Notes under the pieces: generated by a model | Seen by the model: the letters and a program-made list of their open reading frames with translations, nothing else | The model's database searches: none | What the model was told of the DNA's origin: nothing | NCBI RefSeq assembly: GCF_015277775.1 | Contig: NZ_CP063849.1 | Span: forward strand, 248,001-312,000 | From: Paludibaculum fermentans | GTDB taxonomy: Bacteria; Acidobacteriota; Terriglobia; Bryobacterales; Bryobacteraceae | Reading direction: 5' to 3' | Length of the DNA: 64,000 bases | Program-made: the position numbers and the translations under genes | Part shown: one piece after another, positions 46,405-55,329 of the stretch | How positions within the stretch are numbered: the first letter of the stretch is position 1 | How the letters are laid out: each line of letters starts with the position of its first letter

Positions 46405-49400
46405 CTACCAGATCACTCGTAACGCCACCTGCACATTCCGCGGGGAGTTCGCCTGGCTGGTGATCACCCCGAACCCGGCGCTGCCCACAGATGTACTGGG
46501 CGAATTGAACACCGGATGGTTGGGCAGATTATACGCCTCAGCCCTCAACTGCAGCCGGATCCCTTCCTTCACCACGAAGTTCTTCATCAACGAGACGTCG
46601 ATGTTGCTCTTCGCCGGACTGCGGATGTTGTCCGTCAACCGGGCCACATCGCCGAACTCGAACGACATGGGCTGCCGGAAGGCCGACGCGTTCAGATAGC
46701 CCGTGCCGCCCGACACGCCGCCCAGCCGGCTTTCGATGTCGCCGCTGGTCTGGGGATTCACTGTTGACGACGTGTAACTCGGCCGCGATCCCGCAAACGA
46801 AGCCGCTCCGGCGTTGGAGAAGTTTAATGGGAAACCGCTGTTGAACGACATCACCGTGTTCATCTGCCAGCCGCCGGCCAGGGCATCCAGCCACCGGCTC
46901 ATGCTCGTCCCATATGCCTTACCCCGGCCCACCGGCAGCTCGTAGTTCGCGCTCACCACCAGGCGATGCGGAATGTCGGTCGCCAGTACCGACTTCTCGA
47001 TCGCCCGGTTGAAGTCATTCTGGAAGCCGGGCGTGCCGACATCCAGGAAGCCCGTAGTCAGGTTGTTCGCAATGCCCAGGTTCTTCGACCAGGTGTAGGA
47101 CGACAGCAGGGAAAGCCCATGGCTCAAGCTCTTCTGCAGCGTCACCTGCAGCGAGTTATAGCTGGAGGTCGCCTGCGCCAGGTAGTTCTGTCCGACACTC
47201 GTGAACTGCGGGAACGCCCGCAGCAGGGCATTCCGCTGCACCGTCGCGGCCGCCAAACTGCCGGTTTGGATGATGCCGGAGAACGGATTCTTGACCAGTT
47301 GCGTGAGATACGCTACCTGCGTCTGGTCGCCGGCCGCGCCGTAATACTGAAGGGGCAGGGAGTTCGGATTGAAGTTCAGCGGCAGCTTGACGCTCTCGCT
47401 GGCCGCATACGCCACGTTCAACAGCACCTTCCACGGCAGTTCCTGCTGGATGCCGAAGTTCCATTGCTGCGTATACGACATCGGGCTGTTGAAGTAGAGC
47501 CCGCTCACGCCCGCGCCCACCAGCGTCAGCGGACCGTTGGCCGAACCCGCCAGCGGAATCGTGCCCGTAGGGAATGGGTTGCTAATTGTACCCACCGGAG
47601 TCACACCATCGATCGAGCTGACAAAAGGTGTCGACACCTGGAAGCCCGGATTCCCGCTCCCATACCCGCGCTGCGACGTCGGGAGGAAGAAGATCCCGAA
47701 GCCGCTGCGCAAAACCGTTTTCGGAGTGATCTGGTAGGCCAGCCCGACGCGCGGCGAGAAGTTGTTCTTGTCCGTCTGCCACAGATTGCGCGGCTGCCCG
47801 CCCACCCCGCTGAACGCCACGCCACCTGTTAGCGGCAACCCGGTCTGCTGCGCCAGAGGCGTCGCCATGCCGGGATCGAACCACGCCTGCCGGTTGTACC
47901 GCTCAGTAAACCCGGTCTCCAGCTCATACCGCAACCCGAGGTTCAATGTCAGCTTGCGGGTCACATGCCAGTCGTCCTGGATGTAGAACCCGTGATAGAA
48001 CTGCTGCCGCGCCCACGTGTCGCTGTAGCCGATCGTGCCGCTGGAGGGCAGCCCCAGCAGGAACGTCGCATAGGCCCCAAAAGTCGACTGGCCGGCCGGC
48101 ACAGCAGCCCGTGGATTCGGACCATTCGCGAAACCGGCCGCATACGAGAAGTTGCCCGCACCGCCGTCCAGCGTCAGCTCGTTGTCGCGCAGCAGCCGCC
48201 CGTCCCAGCCGAACTTCACCGTATGCGCCCCATGGATCCAGCTCATGTTGGCGGATAGAGCGTGGGTATAGCGCGACCAGTTGCGAAGGCTGTCAAACCC
48301 GATACTGCGCAACCCGGACACATTCAGCAGTGGAATCGCATGCACCGTCTGCTGCGCCGCGAACGAGGACGGGAGTCCAATCTTCGTCACATCCTCACCC
48401 ACCGAGTCCGGCAGGAACAGATTCCGCTGGATCGCCAGCCCGTACCGCAGATCCATCACCAGCGACGGGCTCAGCACCTTCATATAGCTCAGCACAAACG
48501 TATTCGCGTGGATGGCCTGCGACCACCCCGAGATTCCGTTCTCCCAGTCGCCGTTCTTATAGCTGTCGTCGGTCACGCTCCAGCGCGCGAACAGCCGGTT
48601 CGCCGGATTGAAGTTGTGGTCGACACGCACAGTGCCCTGCGCATCGTCGGTCGCCAGCGACTGCACCCAGTTGAAGTTGTTCACCACACCCGGGGCATTC
48701 TGCAGCGGGAAGTAGGCGTTGTAGTTCTTCGTGATTGCGTTCTGCCGCCCTGCCGGAATCAGATTGTTCGGGAACGGAGACCGGATGAACTGCCCGGCGT
48801 TGTTCGGATCCGCCTGCGTCGTGGCCGGGTCATAGATGTTGGCCGTACCTTCGCTGAAGTTGCCCGCTCGCATCAGGTTCGTCGGCACTGTGGAGTTCAC
48901 ATAGCCGTACTGACGTACATTCGTCCCTTCATACCCGCCGAAAAAGAACGTCTTGTCCTTTCCGGAATAGACTTTGGGGATCTCCACCGGCCCGCCCACC
49001 GTGAAGCCATACTGGTTGTAGCGCAGCGGAGTGCGGTAGTCGTCTCGACCGGGAATCGGCACCTTCCCGGCCCGGTTCGTGAACCAGTTCGCGGCGCTCA
49101 GTTGGTCGTTGCGCAGGAACTCATACACTCCGCCATGGAAGGCATTGCTGCCGGACCGTGTGACCAGGTTCAGGATCCCGCCGCTGGTCCGCCCGAATTC
49201 AGCAGTCGAGGCATTCGTCTGGATCTTGAACTCCTGCGTCACCTCCACCGACGGGATAATCGCCGGCTGGCCCTGGCAGCAGACTGTAATCGGTACGCCG
49301 TCCAGCAGCACTTCGTTGCTACCTGCAATGCCGCCGTTTGCCATAAAGTTGTTCGCGCCCGCCATTTGCGCCGCCATGCGGGTCGCATTCAGGCCGACAC

Positions 49401-49902
49401 CGAACGAGCCCAGGGGCACCACGCCCGCGCTCAGTGAAGCCAGGGCGAAAGGATTGCGACCGTTCAGCGGCAACTCCTCCACCTGCCTGCTGCTGATCAC
49501 CTGGCCCAGCGAAGAAGTCTCGCTCTCAATCAGGACGGCCTTTTCATTGACCGTCACGGTTGACGAGACCTCGCCCACCTCCAGCGCAGGATCGATACGA
49601 ACCGTCTGGTTCACCGCCAGTTCAAACTGCGAAATGAACTTCTTGAAGCCTGACTTCGATACCTCCATCCGGTACGAGCCCGGCTGCACGAGAGGAAAGA
49701 CAAACAGCCCTTCCTCCGTGGTTTGGGTGGTCTGGCTGATTCCGGTCCGCACATTCGTGAGCGTCACCGATGTGTCCGGAATGAACGCCGCGGCGGTGTC
49801 GGTCACGCGGCCGTTCACGGTGCCCGTCGTCGTCTGGGCGGCGGCGCCCAGGCTGAACAACAGCAGAATCGAAAGGAGGACTGGTCCTCGGTTGGCAAAC
49901 AT
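46405..49902 (-). CDS. second Oar-like TonB-dependent receptor
   Basis: The 1165-residue outer-membrane receptor has a signal peptide (about 1-22, LGAAAQ) and a carboxypeptidase-regulatory-like domain (GTVNGRVTDTAAAFIPDTSVTL to SYRMEVSKSGFKKF). The plug carries ELPLNGRNPFALASLSAGV, and a large barrel ends NVQVALRVIW. Trp rather than Phe is the last residue, also accepted for barrel proteins. ATG 49902 with upstream AAGG is preferred over an extended frame to 50028. It is divergent from a membrane-anchored winged-helix protein that may control it. The substrate is unknown; the pectin-linked sugar locus 4 kb away is one possibility. Confidence 0.9.
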   Translation of the reverse strand: MFANRGPVLLSILLLFSLGAAAQTTTGTVNGRVTDTAAAFIPDTSVTLTNVRTGISQTTQTTEEGLFVFPLVQPGSYRMEVSKSGFKKFISQFELAVNQTVRIDPALEVGEVSSTVTVNEKAVLIESETSSLGQVISSRQVEELPLNGRNPFALASLSAGVVPLGSFGVGLNATRMAAQMAGANNFMANGGIAGSNEVLLDGVPITVCCQGQPAIIPSVEVTQEFKIQTNASTAEFGRTSGGILNLVTRSGSNAFHGGVYEFLRNDQLSAANWFTNRAGKVPIPGRDDYRTPLRYNQYGFTVGGPVEIPKVYSGKDKTFFFGGYEGTNVRQYGYVNSTVPTNLMRAGNFSEGTANIYDPATTQADPNNAGQFIRSPFPNNLIPAGRQNAITKNYNAYFPLQNAPGVVNNFNWVQSLATDDAQGTVRVDHNFNPANRLFARWSVTDDSYKNGDWENGISGWSQAIHANTFVLSYMKVLSPSLVMDLRYGLAIQRNLFLPDSVGEDVTKIGLPSSFAAQQTVHAIPLLNVSGLRSIGFDSLRNWSRYTHALSANMSWIHGAHTVKFGWDGRLLRDNELTLDGGAGNFSYAAGFANGPNPRAAVPAGQSTFGAYATFLLGLPSSGTIGYSDTWARQQFYHGFYIQDDWHVTRKLTLNLGLRYELETGFTERYNRQAWFDPGMATPLAQQTGLPLTGGVAFSGVGGQPRNLWQTDKNNFSPRVGLAYQITPKTVLRSGFGIFFLPTSQRGYGSGNPGFQVSTPFVSSIDGVTPVGTISNPFPTGTIPLAGSANGPLTLVGAGVSGLYFNSPMSYTQQWNFGIQQELPWKVLLNVAYAASESVKLPLNFNPNSLPLQYYGAAGDQTQVAYLTQLVKNPFSGIIQTGSLAAATVQRNALLRAFPQFTSVGQNYLAQATSSYNSLQVTLQKSLSHGLSLLSSYTWSKNLGIANNLTTGFLDVGTPGFQNDFNRAIEKSVLATDIPHRLVVSANYELPVGRGKAYGTSMSRWLDALAGGWQMNTVMSFNSGFPLNFSNAGAASFAGSRPSYTSSTVNPQTSGDIESRLGGVSGGTGYLNASAFRQPMSFEFGDVARLTDNIRSPAKSNIDVSLMKNFVVKEGIRLQLRAEAYNLPNHPVFNSPSTSVGSAGFGVITSQANSPRNVQVALRVIW

Positions 49903-50028
49903 AGCCTTACTCCCACTCGGTTGAGTATCGTGTCGACGAGATGCCGCGCTGCCCGCGGCTGCCCCTGGCCAGATCCTATAGGTGAACTTCCTGTAACAAG
50001 GAGCGAATCGAAGTAGTGTAACCGTCAA

Positions 50029-50040
50029 TTCACATGTGAA
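50029..50040. promoter_or_regulatory. 12-bp palindrome in a divergent promoter region
   Basis: TTCACATGTGAA is a perfect palindrome between the divergent TonB-receptor and winged-helix genes. It lies about 127 bp from the receptor start and 80 bp from the regulator start, in an otherwise AT-rich stretch. It is a plausible operator, perhaps for the neighbouring regulator. Confidence 0.4.
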
Positions 50041-50059
50041 GTCCTGTATTTTTAATGGC

Positions 50060-50088
50060 TTGTAGGTGATACTCCCGTATGTAATAAT
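50060..50088 (+). promoter_or_regulatory. candidate promoter of the winged-helix gene
   Basis: TTGTAG (50060-50065) and AATAAT (50083-50088) are 17 bp apart, with TG before the -10 region. The GAGAGG ribosome-binding site and GTG start follow about 30 bp later. Confidence 0.35.
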
Positions 50089-50119
50089 GATCGCTGCAGC
50101 TAGTTAGAGAGGCCTTCCA

Positions 50120-51415
50120 GTGGGTCTGACTCCCTCCAGGATGAACGACGGCTCAGAAACCGCAGGTCAGCCTGGGTGCATTCCGGACGACTCAGTCCGA
50201 CTTCACCTGGATGTGGTCCTGGCTCAGGATCCGTTCCGCGACGCCCCCACCCTTCAACGTCTGCTCCGCTTCATCGTGGAGGAGACTCTCACCACTGGTG
50301 GCAAGGATCTCAAGGAGTACAATCTCGGCGTCTCCGTTTTCAAGCGCGGCGACGACTTTGATCCCCGCACCGATTCGATCGTCCGCGTCCAGATGGGCGT
50401 CCTCCGCAAAAAGCTCGCCTCCTATTACGAGACCGCCGGCCGCAACGATCCGGTCACCATCGATATCCCCCGCGGCCACTACTCCGCACGGTTCCAGCTT
50501 CGTGCCGCCGAAACGCCCTCGCCGCTGCCGATGCCGCCGCCCCGTGGGCGCTGGACCCGCGACCTCGGCCTGGCTGGCCTCGGCCTCCTCCTCGGACTCA
50601 TCCTCTGGATCCCCTTCCGTTCCCTCTCCAACCCGCCTGTTCAGCCCTTCGAGTGGCAGCAGCATCCCCTCTGGCGCGGCTTCTTCGATCAGGACTCCTC
50701 CACCCAATTGGTCATGGGCGCTCCGATGTTTATCTTCGTCAACGGCGTCTACCTGCGCGATTCCCAGGTCAACACCCCGGAGGAACTGGAGAAGAGCGAC
50801 CGGGTCCGCAAGATGGCGGACTACTTCCACACCAAAGCCCGGCCGGAGGAGATCTACACCGGCTTGGGAGAAGCCGCGGGCCTCTACACACTGGGCCGCT
50901 TTTTTGCAAAAGGCGGCAAGGAACTGCCCCTGGTCCGAAACCGCCTGGCCCGCTGGCAGGATGTCGCCCACGGCAACCTCGTCCTCTTCTCTTCCTTCCG
51001 CTTTCGAACCCTGGGCCAGGAGATGAATCTTCCCCACGACTTCGAATTCGATGGCGACCACACGGCCATCAACAACCTGCGCCCGCGAGCGGGTGAAGCC
51101 AAAGTCTATGCGCCAGCCATGGATCCGAATTCCGATAACTATGACTATGCCGTGATCTCCGTCTGGCCCAGCCCTCAGCCTGGGCGCCGCATCATGTCCT
51201 TAAGCGGCGTGTACACCTGGGGCACCCAAGGCGCGGCTGACTATGTTGTCGATGCCCCCAGCCTGCGCGAACTCGGCCATAGGCTCGACGCGGACGCTAC
51301 CCCCAAACGCGACGCCGGGCTTCAGGTGCTGGTCAAGGTACTCGTGAAAGACCACCAGCCCGTTGCGACCAAGTACGTCACCCACCACTGGATGACCGAG
51401 CAGCCCGCCCCCTGA
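50120..51415 (+). CDS. membrane-anchored winged-helix regulator-like protein
   Basis: The 431-residue protein has an N-terminal winged-helix-like domain found widely in Acidobacteria (SVRLHLDVVLAQDPFRDAPTL, LLRFIVEETL, DFDPRTDSIVRVQMGVLRKKLASYYE, IPRGHYSARF). A Pro-rich linker, one membrane helix (about 152-172) and a roughly 250-residue C-terminal domain follow; the last I do not recognise. Homologues are often misnamed adenylate cyclase. DNA-binding inside and sensing outside, as in CadC/ToxR, is a reasonable model. GAGAGG lies 7 nt before GTG 50120; ATG 50141 is an alternative. It is divergent from a TonB receptor and may regulate it. Confidence 0.75.
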   Translation: MGLTPSRMNDGSETAGQPGCIPDDSVRLHLDVVLAQDPFRDAPTLQRLLRFIVEETLTTGGKDLKEYNLGVSVFKRGDDFDPRTDSIVRVQMGVLRKKLASYYETAGRNDPVTIDIPRGHYSARFQLRAAETPSPLPMPPPRGRWTRDLGLAGLGLLLGLILWIPFRSLSNPPVQPFEWQQHPLWRGFFDQDSSTQLVMGAPMFIFVNGVYLRDSQVNTPEELEKSDRVRKMADYFHTKARPEEIYTGLGEAAGLYTLGRFFAKGGKELPLVRNRLARWQDVAHGNLVLFSSFRFRTLGQEMNLPHDFEFDGDHTAINNLRPRAGEAKVYAPAMDPNSDNYDYAVISVWPSPQPGRRIMSLSGVYTWGTQGAADYVVDAPSLRELGHRLDADATPKRDAGLQVLVKVLVKDHQPVATKYVTHHWMTEQPAP

Positions 51416-51473
51416 TCTGCGTCCGTGGTTGCAAGCCCTCCGAGCCCCGGGGCCGGATATAATCACTCCACCT

Positions 51474-53417
51474 ATGGGCCCCCGCTGTCTCCTGTTCCTG
51501 CTGCTTTCGGCCACCGGTTTGCTCGCGCAGAACGCAACCAAGGCCGGCCGCTTCACCGTTGAACATCCCACCCTGCTCAACCTCGGGTTTGAATGGTCCA
51601 TTGAGGGCGATGCCAACCGCAACGCCAGCGTGTCGGTCGAATTCCGGCCGGCCGGCGAGACCACCTGGCGCAGGGCCCTGCCGCTGGTGCGCATCGGAGG
51701 CGAGAATATCTACCGGCGCCGCGAGAATCTCGACTACACCGTGCCCGACGGTTTCGCCGGCAGTATCCTCAACCTCCAACCCGGCACCGAATACGAATGC
51801 CGCTTCCAGCTCAGCGATCCTGACGGAGCGTCAGGCGAAACGGCACATACCGTCAAAGTCCGAACGCGTACCGAACCCCAGCCCTATCCCTCCGGCCGCA
51901 CATTGCACATCTATCCCGCCGACTATCCGGGTGTCAAACATGAGCCCAGCTTCAACGGCATCCTCCAGGCCTACTATGGAGCCGGCCTCGGCGATTGGAA
52001 CGTCGTCTGGGAACGGCGCGCCCAACCGGGCGACACGCTCCTTGTCCATGCCGGACTCTACAAACCCGAGCGCCTCAACTACGTCGACCCGATGATGGCG
52101 CCCTTCGACGGCACCATGCTGCTCACCCTGAAGGGCACTCCCGAGAAGCCCATTACGATCAAGGCGGCGGGCGACGGCGAGGTGATCTTCGACGGCGATG
52201 GCAACTACCGGCTATTTGACGTCATGGCCTCGAAGTATCACATCTTCGACGGCCTCACCTTCCGCAACACCGACGTCGCCCTCTTCGCCGGACAAAAGGA
52301 AGTGCTCGGCGCGGTCGGCCTGACCGTCAAAAACTGCCGCTTCGAGAACGTCGGCTTCGCGGTCTGGACCGAGTACGCCGGCTCCAGTGACTTCTACATC
52401 GCCGACAATCTTATCCTGGGCCGCGAAGACCGCATGCGCCTCATCGGCTGGACGTACCCGAATGCGAGGAGCGCAGGAGACTACGGCTCGCACGGCTTGA
52501 AGAGCTACTACGCCATCAAAGTCTACGGCCCCGGCCACGTGATCGCTCACAACGCCATCGCCTACTTCCACGACGCCATCGGCATCTCCACCTACGGCAC
52601 GCCCGAAGCCGATCCCGACCGCCGCGCCTCCTCCATCGACATCTATGGCAACGACATCCACATGTCGAACGACGATTTAATCGAGTCGGACGGTGGGGTC
52701 CACAACGTGCGCGTCTTCCAGAACCGCGGCATCAACGCCGCACAGGGCGGGTACAGCGCCCAACCCGTCTTCGGCGGGCCAGTCTACTTCTACCGCAACA
52801 TCCTATACAACGTGCCCAGCGGCGTGGCCTTCAAATTCTCAGCCAAGCCCGCCGGTCTGTATGTCTTCCACAACACCATCATCGGCGAGCAGACCGTCCG
52901 CGATCCCTCGTCGAACATGCACTTTCGCAACAACCTGTTTCTGGGCCGCGACACTCCGAACCGGGGCATCATGACGTGGGCCAATGCGACAGATTCGTAC
53001 AGCTCCGACTACAACGGGTACCGGCCCAACCGGGGCGTAGCCGCGCAGTATGCCTGGCTCGGTCCGGCCGCCGGACAGCGCCTCTACGAGCCCAAGCCCA
53101 CCGACTGGAATACCTTCGGCACGCTCGCTGAATTCCGTGCCGCCACCGGCCAGGAGCAGCACGGGCTGGAAGTCGACTTTGACATCTTCGAACAGCTCGC
53201 TCCGCCCAACCCGGCGACGCGTCACGCGGTGTACCACTCCATGGACCTGAACTTCCGTCTCAAACCCGGCGGCAAGGCTGTCGACGCGGGGGTGCCCATC
53301 CCGACCGTGAACGAAGGATTTGCGGGCCGGGCGCCCGATTTGGGGGCGTTGGAACTGGGGCAACCGGAGCCGCACTACGGGCCGCGCTGGCTGACTTGGC
53401 GGCCGTTTTACCGCTGA
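51474..53417 (+). CDS. secreted right-handed parallel beta-helix protein
   Basis: The 647-residue protein has a signal peptide (about 1-19, LLAQN) and a fibronectin type III-like region (about 20-130, with LNLQPGTEYECRFQLSD). A long parallel beta-helix follows with repeated short strands (KYHIFDGLTFRNTD, VKNCRFENVGFAVW, SDFYIADNLILG, VYFYRNILYNV, LYVFHNTIIGE). The C-terminal part (LEVDFDIFEQLAPP, DAGVPIPTVNEGFAGRAPDLGALELG) is typical of beta-helix/pectate-lyase-superfamily proteins. Such proteins often cleave or bind acidic polysaccharides, but I cannot point to catalytic residues. It lies immediately upstream of the sugar operon. Confidence 0.8.
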   Translation: MGPRCLLFLLLSATGLLAQNATKAGRFTVEHPTLLNLGFEWSIEGDANRNASVSVEFRPAGETTWRRALPLVRIGGENIYRRRENLDYTVPDGFAGSILNLQPGTEYECRFQLSDPDGASGETAHTVKVRTRTEPQPYPSGRTLHIYPADYPGVKHEPSFNGILQAYYGAGLGDWNVVWERRAQPGDTLLVHAGLYKPERLNYVDPMMAPFDGTMLLTLKGTPEKPITIKAAGDGEVIFDGDGNYRLFDVMASKYHIFDGLTFRNTDVALFAGQKEVLGAVGLTVKNCRFENVGFAVWTEYAGSSDFYIADNLILGREDRMRLIGWTYPNARSAGDYGSHGLKSYYAIKVYGPGHVIAHNAIAYFHDAIGISTYGTPEADPDRRASSIDIYGNDIHMSNDDLIESDGGVHNVRVFQNRGINAAQGGYSAQPVFGGPVYFYRNILYNVPSGVAFKFSAKPAGLYVFHNTIIGEQTVRDPSSNMHFRNNLFLGRDTPNRGIMTWANATDSYSSDYNGYRPNRGVAAQYAWLGPAAGQRLYEPKPTDWNTFGTLAEFRAATGQEQHGLEVDFDIFEQLAPPNPATRHAVYHSMDLNFRLKPGGKAVDAGVPIPTVNEGFAGRAPDLGALELGQPEPHYGPRWLTWRPFYR

Positions 53418-53465
53418 TCGCGCACTTTTCACCTGGAGCAAAGCGGCACAGAATTCAGGACGGGC

Positions 53466-53494
53466 TTGACGTCCGCGGCTGACGTTGATAGCTT
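53466..53494 (+). promoter_or_regulatory. candidate promoter and repeat of the sugar operon
   Basis: TTGACG (53466-53471), a 17-bp spacer and TAGCTT (53489-53494) form a weak sigma-70-like promoter 50 bp upstream of the first transketolase gene. TGACGT occurs twice (53467-53472 and 53480-53485), 13 bp apart and flanking CCGCGG. The repeat overlaps the -35 and could bind the operon's SorC regulator. Confidence 0.35.
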
Positions 53495-53545
53495 ATCTTT
53501 GGAATTTCTTGCAGTAGCGCATAAATATGCCAATGGGGACTTACA

Positions 53546-54373
53546 GTGGTGGCATCTGCAGTCCGGATTGAAGAGTTGCAGCGGATCTCGGCTGCAGTCC
53601 GCAGCCGCAGTTTGCGGATGGTTCACAGTGCAAAAACTGGCCATCCGGGTGGCGACTTGTCCTCGACCGACATCCTGGTTTCGCTGTACTTCGGGGCCAT
53701 GCGGGCAGGCGGGACATGGACGAATGCCGAAGACCGCGACCGCTTCGTGATGAGCAAGGGGCACTGCTCGGGCGCGTTCTACGCCACGCTGGCCCAGGCC
53801 GGCTGCTTTCCCGCGGAATGGCTGGACAGCTATATGCAGCCGATGTCGATGCTGAACGGCCATCCTGACCGGAACAAACTGCCCGGAGTGGAGGCAAACA
53901 CGGGTCCATTGGGACACGGCATGCCCATTGCGACGGGCATGGCGCTGGCGGCGAAGATCAGCGGCGCTGCCTGGCGGACTTTTGTGCTCACAGGCGACGG
54001 CGAGTTGCAGGAAGGCAGCAACTGGGAGGCGGCGATGACCGCGGCCCACTACGGGCTGGACAACCTCACACTGATTGTCGACCGCAATCGGATCCAGCAG
54101 GGCGCCTGGACCGAGGATACGATCCGTCTGGAGCCGCTGGCCGACAAATGGCGCGCCTTCGGTTGGGCGGTCCATGAAGTGGATGGACACGATCATGCCG
54201 CGCTGGTCGAGCTATTCCACCGCCTGCCCTTGGAGCCGGGAAAACCGAATTGTGTGATCGCGCACACTCACAAGGGCCAGGGCGTCTCGTTCATGATGGA
54301 CCGGCCGGAATGGCACCACAAAGTGCCCAGCGACACGGAATTGGAAGCAGCGCTGAAGGAGTTGCAGTCGTGA
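53546..54373 (+). CDS. transketolase-like subunit A, thiamine-diphosphate-binding half
   Basis: The 275-residue protein corresponds to the N-terminal third of transketolase. It has HSAKTGHPGGDLSSTDIL, SKGHCSGAFYATL, GPLGHGMPIATGMALA and the thiamine-diphosphate motif GDGELQEGSNWEAA...DRNRIQ. Active-site His residues of the family are present. It needs the next gene, which supplies the other half, so the enzyme is a split transketolase. Start GTG 53546 is preceded by GGGGAC. In D-apiose pathways the analogous subunits (AptA/AptB) transfer the ketol unit from D-apulose 4-phosphate; this match is by content and is not proven. Confidence 0.9.
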   Translation: MVASAVRIEELQRISAAVRSRSLRMVHSAKTGHPGGDLSSTDILVSLYFGAMRAGGTWTNAEDRDRFVMSKGHCSGAFYATLAQAGCFPAEWLDSYMQPMSMLNGHPDRNKLPGVEANTGPLGHGMPIATGMALAAKISGAAWRTFVLTGDGELQEGSNWEAAMTAAHYGLDNLTLIVDRNRIQQGAWTEDTIRLEPLADKWRAFGWAVHEVDGHDHAALVELFHRLPLEPGKPNCVIAHTHKGQGVSFMMDRPEWHHKVPSDTELEAALKELQS

Positions 54374-55329
54374 GCGCATCGGCGCAATTGTTCGATTGCC
54401 GGGACGCCTTCGCGCGCACCCTGGAAGAGGCCGCCGCGGCTGACGCGCGCATTGTGGCCGTGGTCAACGACTCGCTGGGGTCCAGCAAGATGGGCGGATT
54501 CCGCAAACTGTACCCGCGGCGGTTAGTCAATGTCGGCATCGCCGAGCAGAACATGGTGGGCGTGGGCTGCGGCCTGGCCAATGGCGGGCTGATCCCCTTC
54601 GTCTGTGGGGCCGCGTGTTTCCTGACCGGGCGTGCGATGGAGCAGGTGAAGGTAGACTTGGCCTATTCGAAGTCGAATGTGAAGTTGTGCGGCATGTCGG
54701 GCGGCATGGCGTATGGACCTCTGGGCCCGACTCACCACTCGATTGAAGACCTTGCCTGGACTCGGGTGTTGCCGAACCTGACCGTGATCGTGCCGGCGGA
54801 TCCGTACGAGACGGAGCAGGCGCTGGGCGCGGCACTGGAGTTGGATGGTCCAGTCTATCTGCGGCTGAGCCGCATGGGTGTGCCGAACGTGCATGGAGAG
54901 GGCCAGGCGTTCCGGTTGGGCCGGGCGACGAAACTGCGGGAAGGCCGCGACGTGACGCTGATCGCCAATGGCACGCTGGTGTGCCGCGCCCTGGAGGCGG
55001 CCCGGCAGTTGGAGCAGGAAGGCATAGCGGCCCGCGTTCTGAACATGGCGACGCTGCGGCCGTTGGACGAGGAGGCGATTACTGCCGCCGCGCAAGAGAC
55101 GGGTTGCATCGTTACGGCGGAGGAGCATTCCATCCACGGAGGCCTGGGCGGTGCGGTGGCTGAAGTGGTGACAGCCACGGTGCCAGTGCCGGTGAAGATT
55201 GTCGGAGTGCCTGACGTATTCGCGCCGACGGGCTCCACCGCATTCCTGTTTGAACACCTCGGCCTGACCGCGGCAGCCATCCACGATGCGGCGATCGCCG
55301 TAATGAGGAGGAAGGCCCGGAAGTGTTGA
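54370..55329 (+). CDS. transketolase-like subunit B, pyrimidine-binding half
   Basis: The 319-residue protein corresponds to the central and C-terminal transketolase domains. It has INVGIAEQNMVGVGCGLA, whose Glu activates thiamine diphosphate, and LGPTHHSIEDLAWTRVLPNLTVIVPADPYE. The C-terminal domain follows (RDVTLIANGTLVCRALEAARQL). The GTG start overlaps subunit A's stop by GTGA, so the two are translationally coupled; a longer frame from 54250 lies inside subunit A. The pair should form an alpha2-beta2 enzyme. Confidence 0.9.
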   Translation: MSASAQLFDCRDAFARTLEEAAAADARIVAVVNDSLGSSKMGGFRKLYPRRLVNVGIAEQNMVGVGCGLANGGLIPFVCGAACFLTGRAMEQVKVDLAYSKSNVKLCGMSGGMAYGPLGPTHHSIEDLAWTRVLPNLTVIVPADPYETEQALGAALELDGPVYLRLSRMGVPNVHGEGQAFRLGRATKLREGRDVTLIANGTLVCRALEAARQLEQEGIAARVLNMATLRPLDEEAITAAAQETGCIVTAEEHSIHGGLGGAVAEVVTATVPVPVKIVGVPDVFAPTGSTAFLFEHLGLTAAAIHDAAIAVMRRKARKC

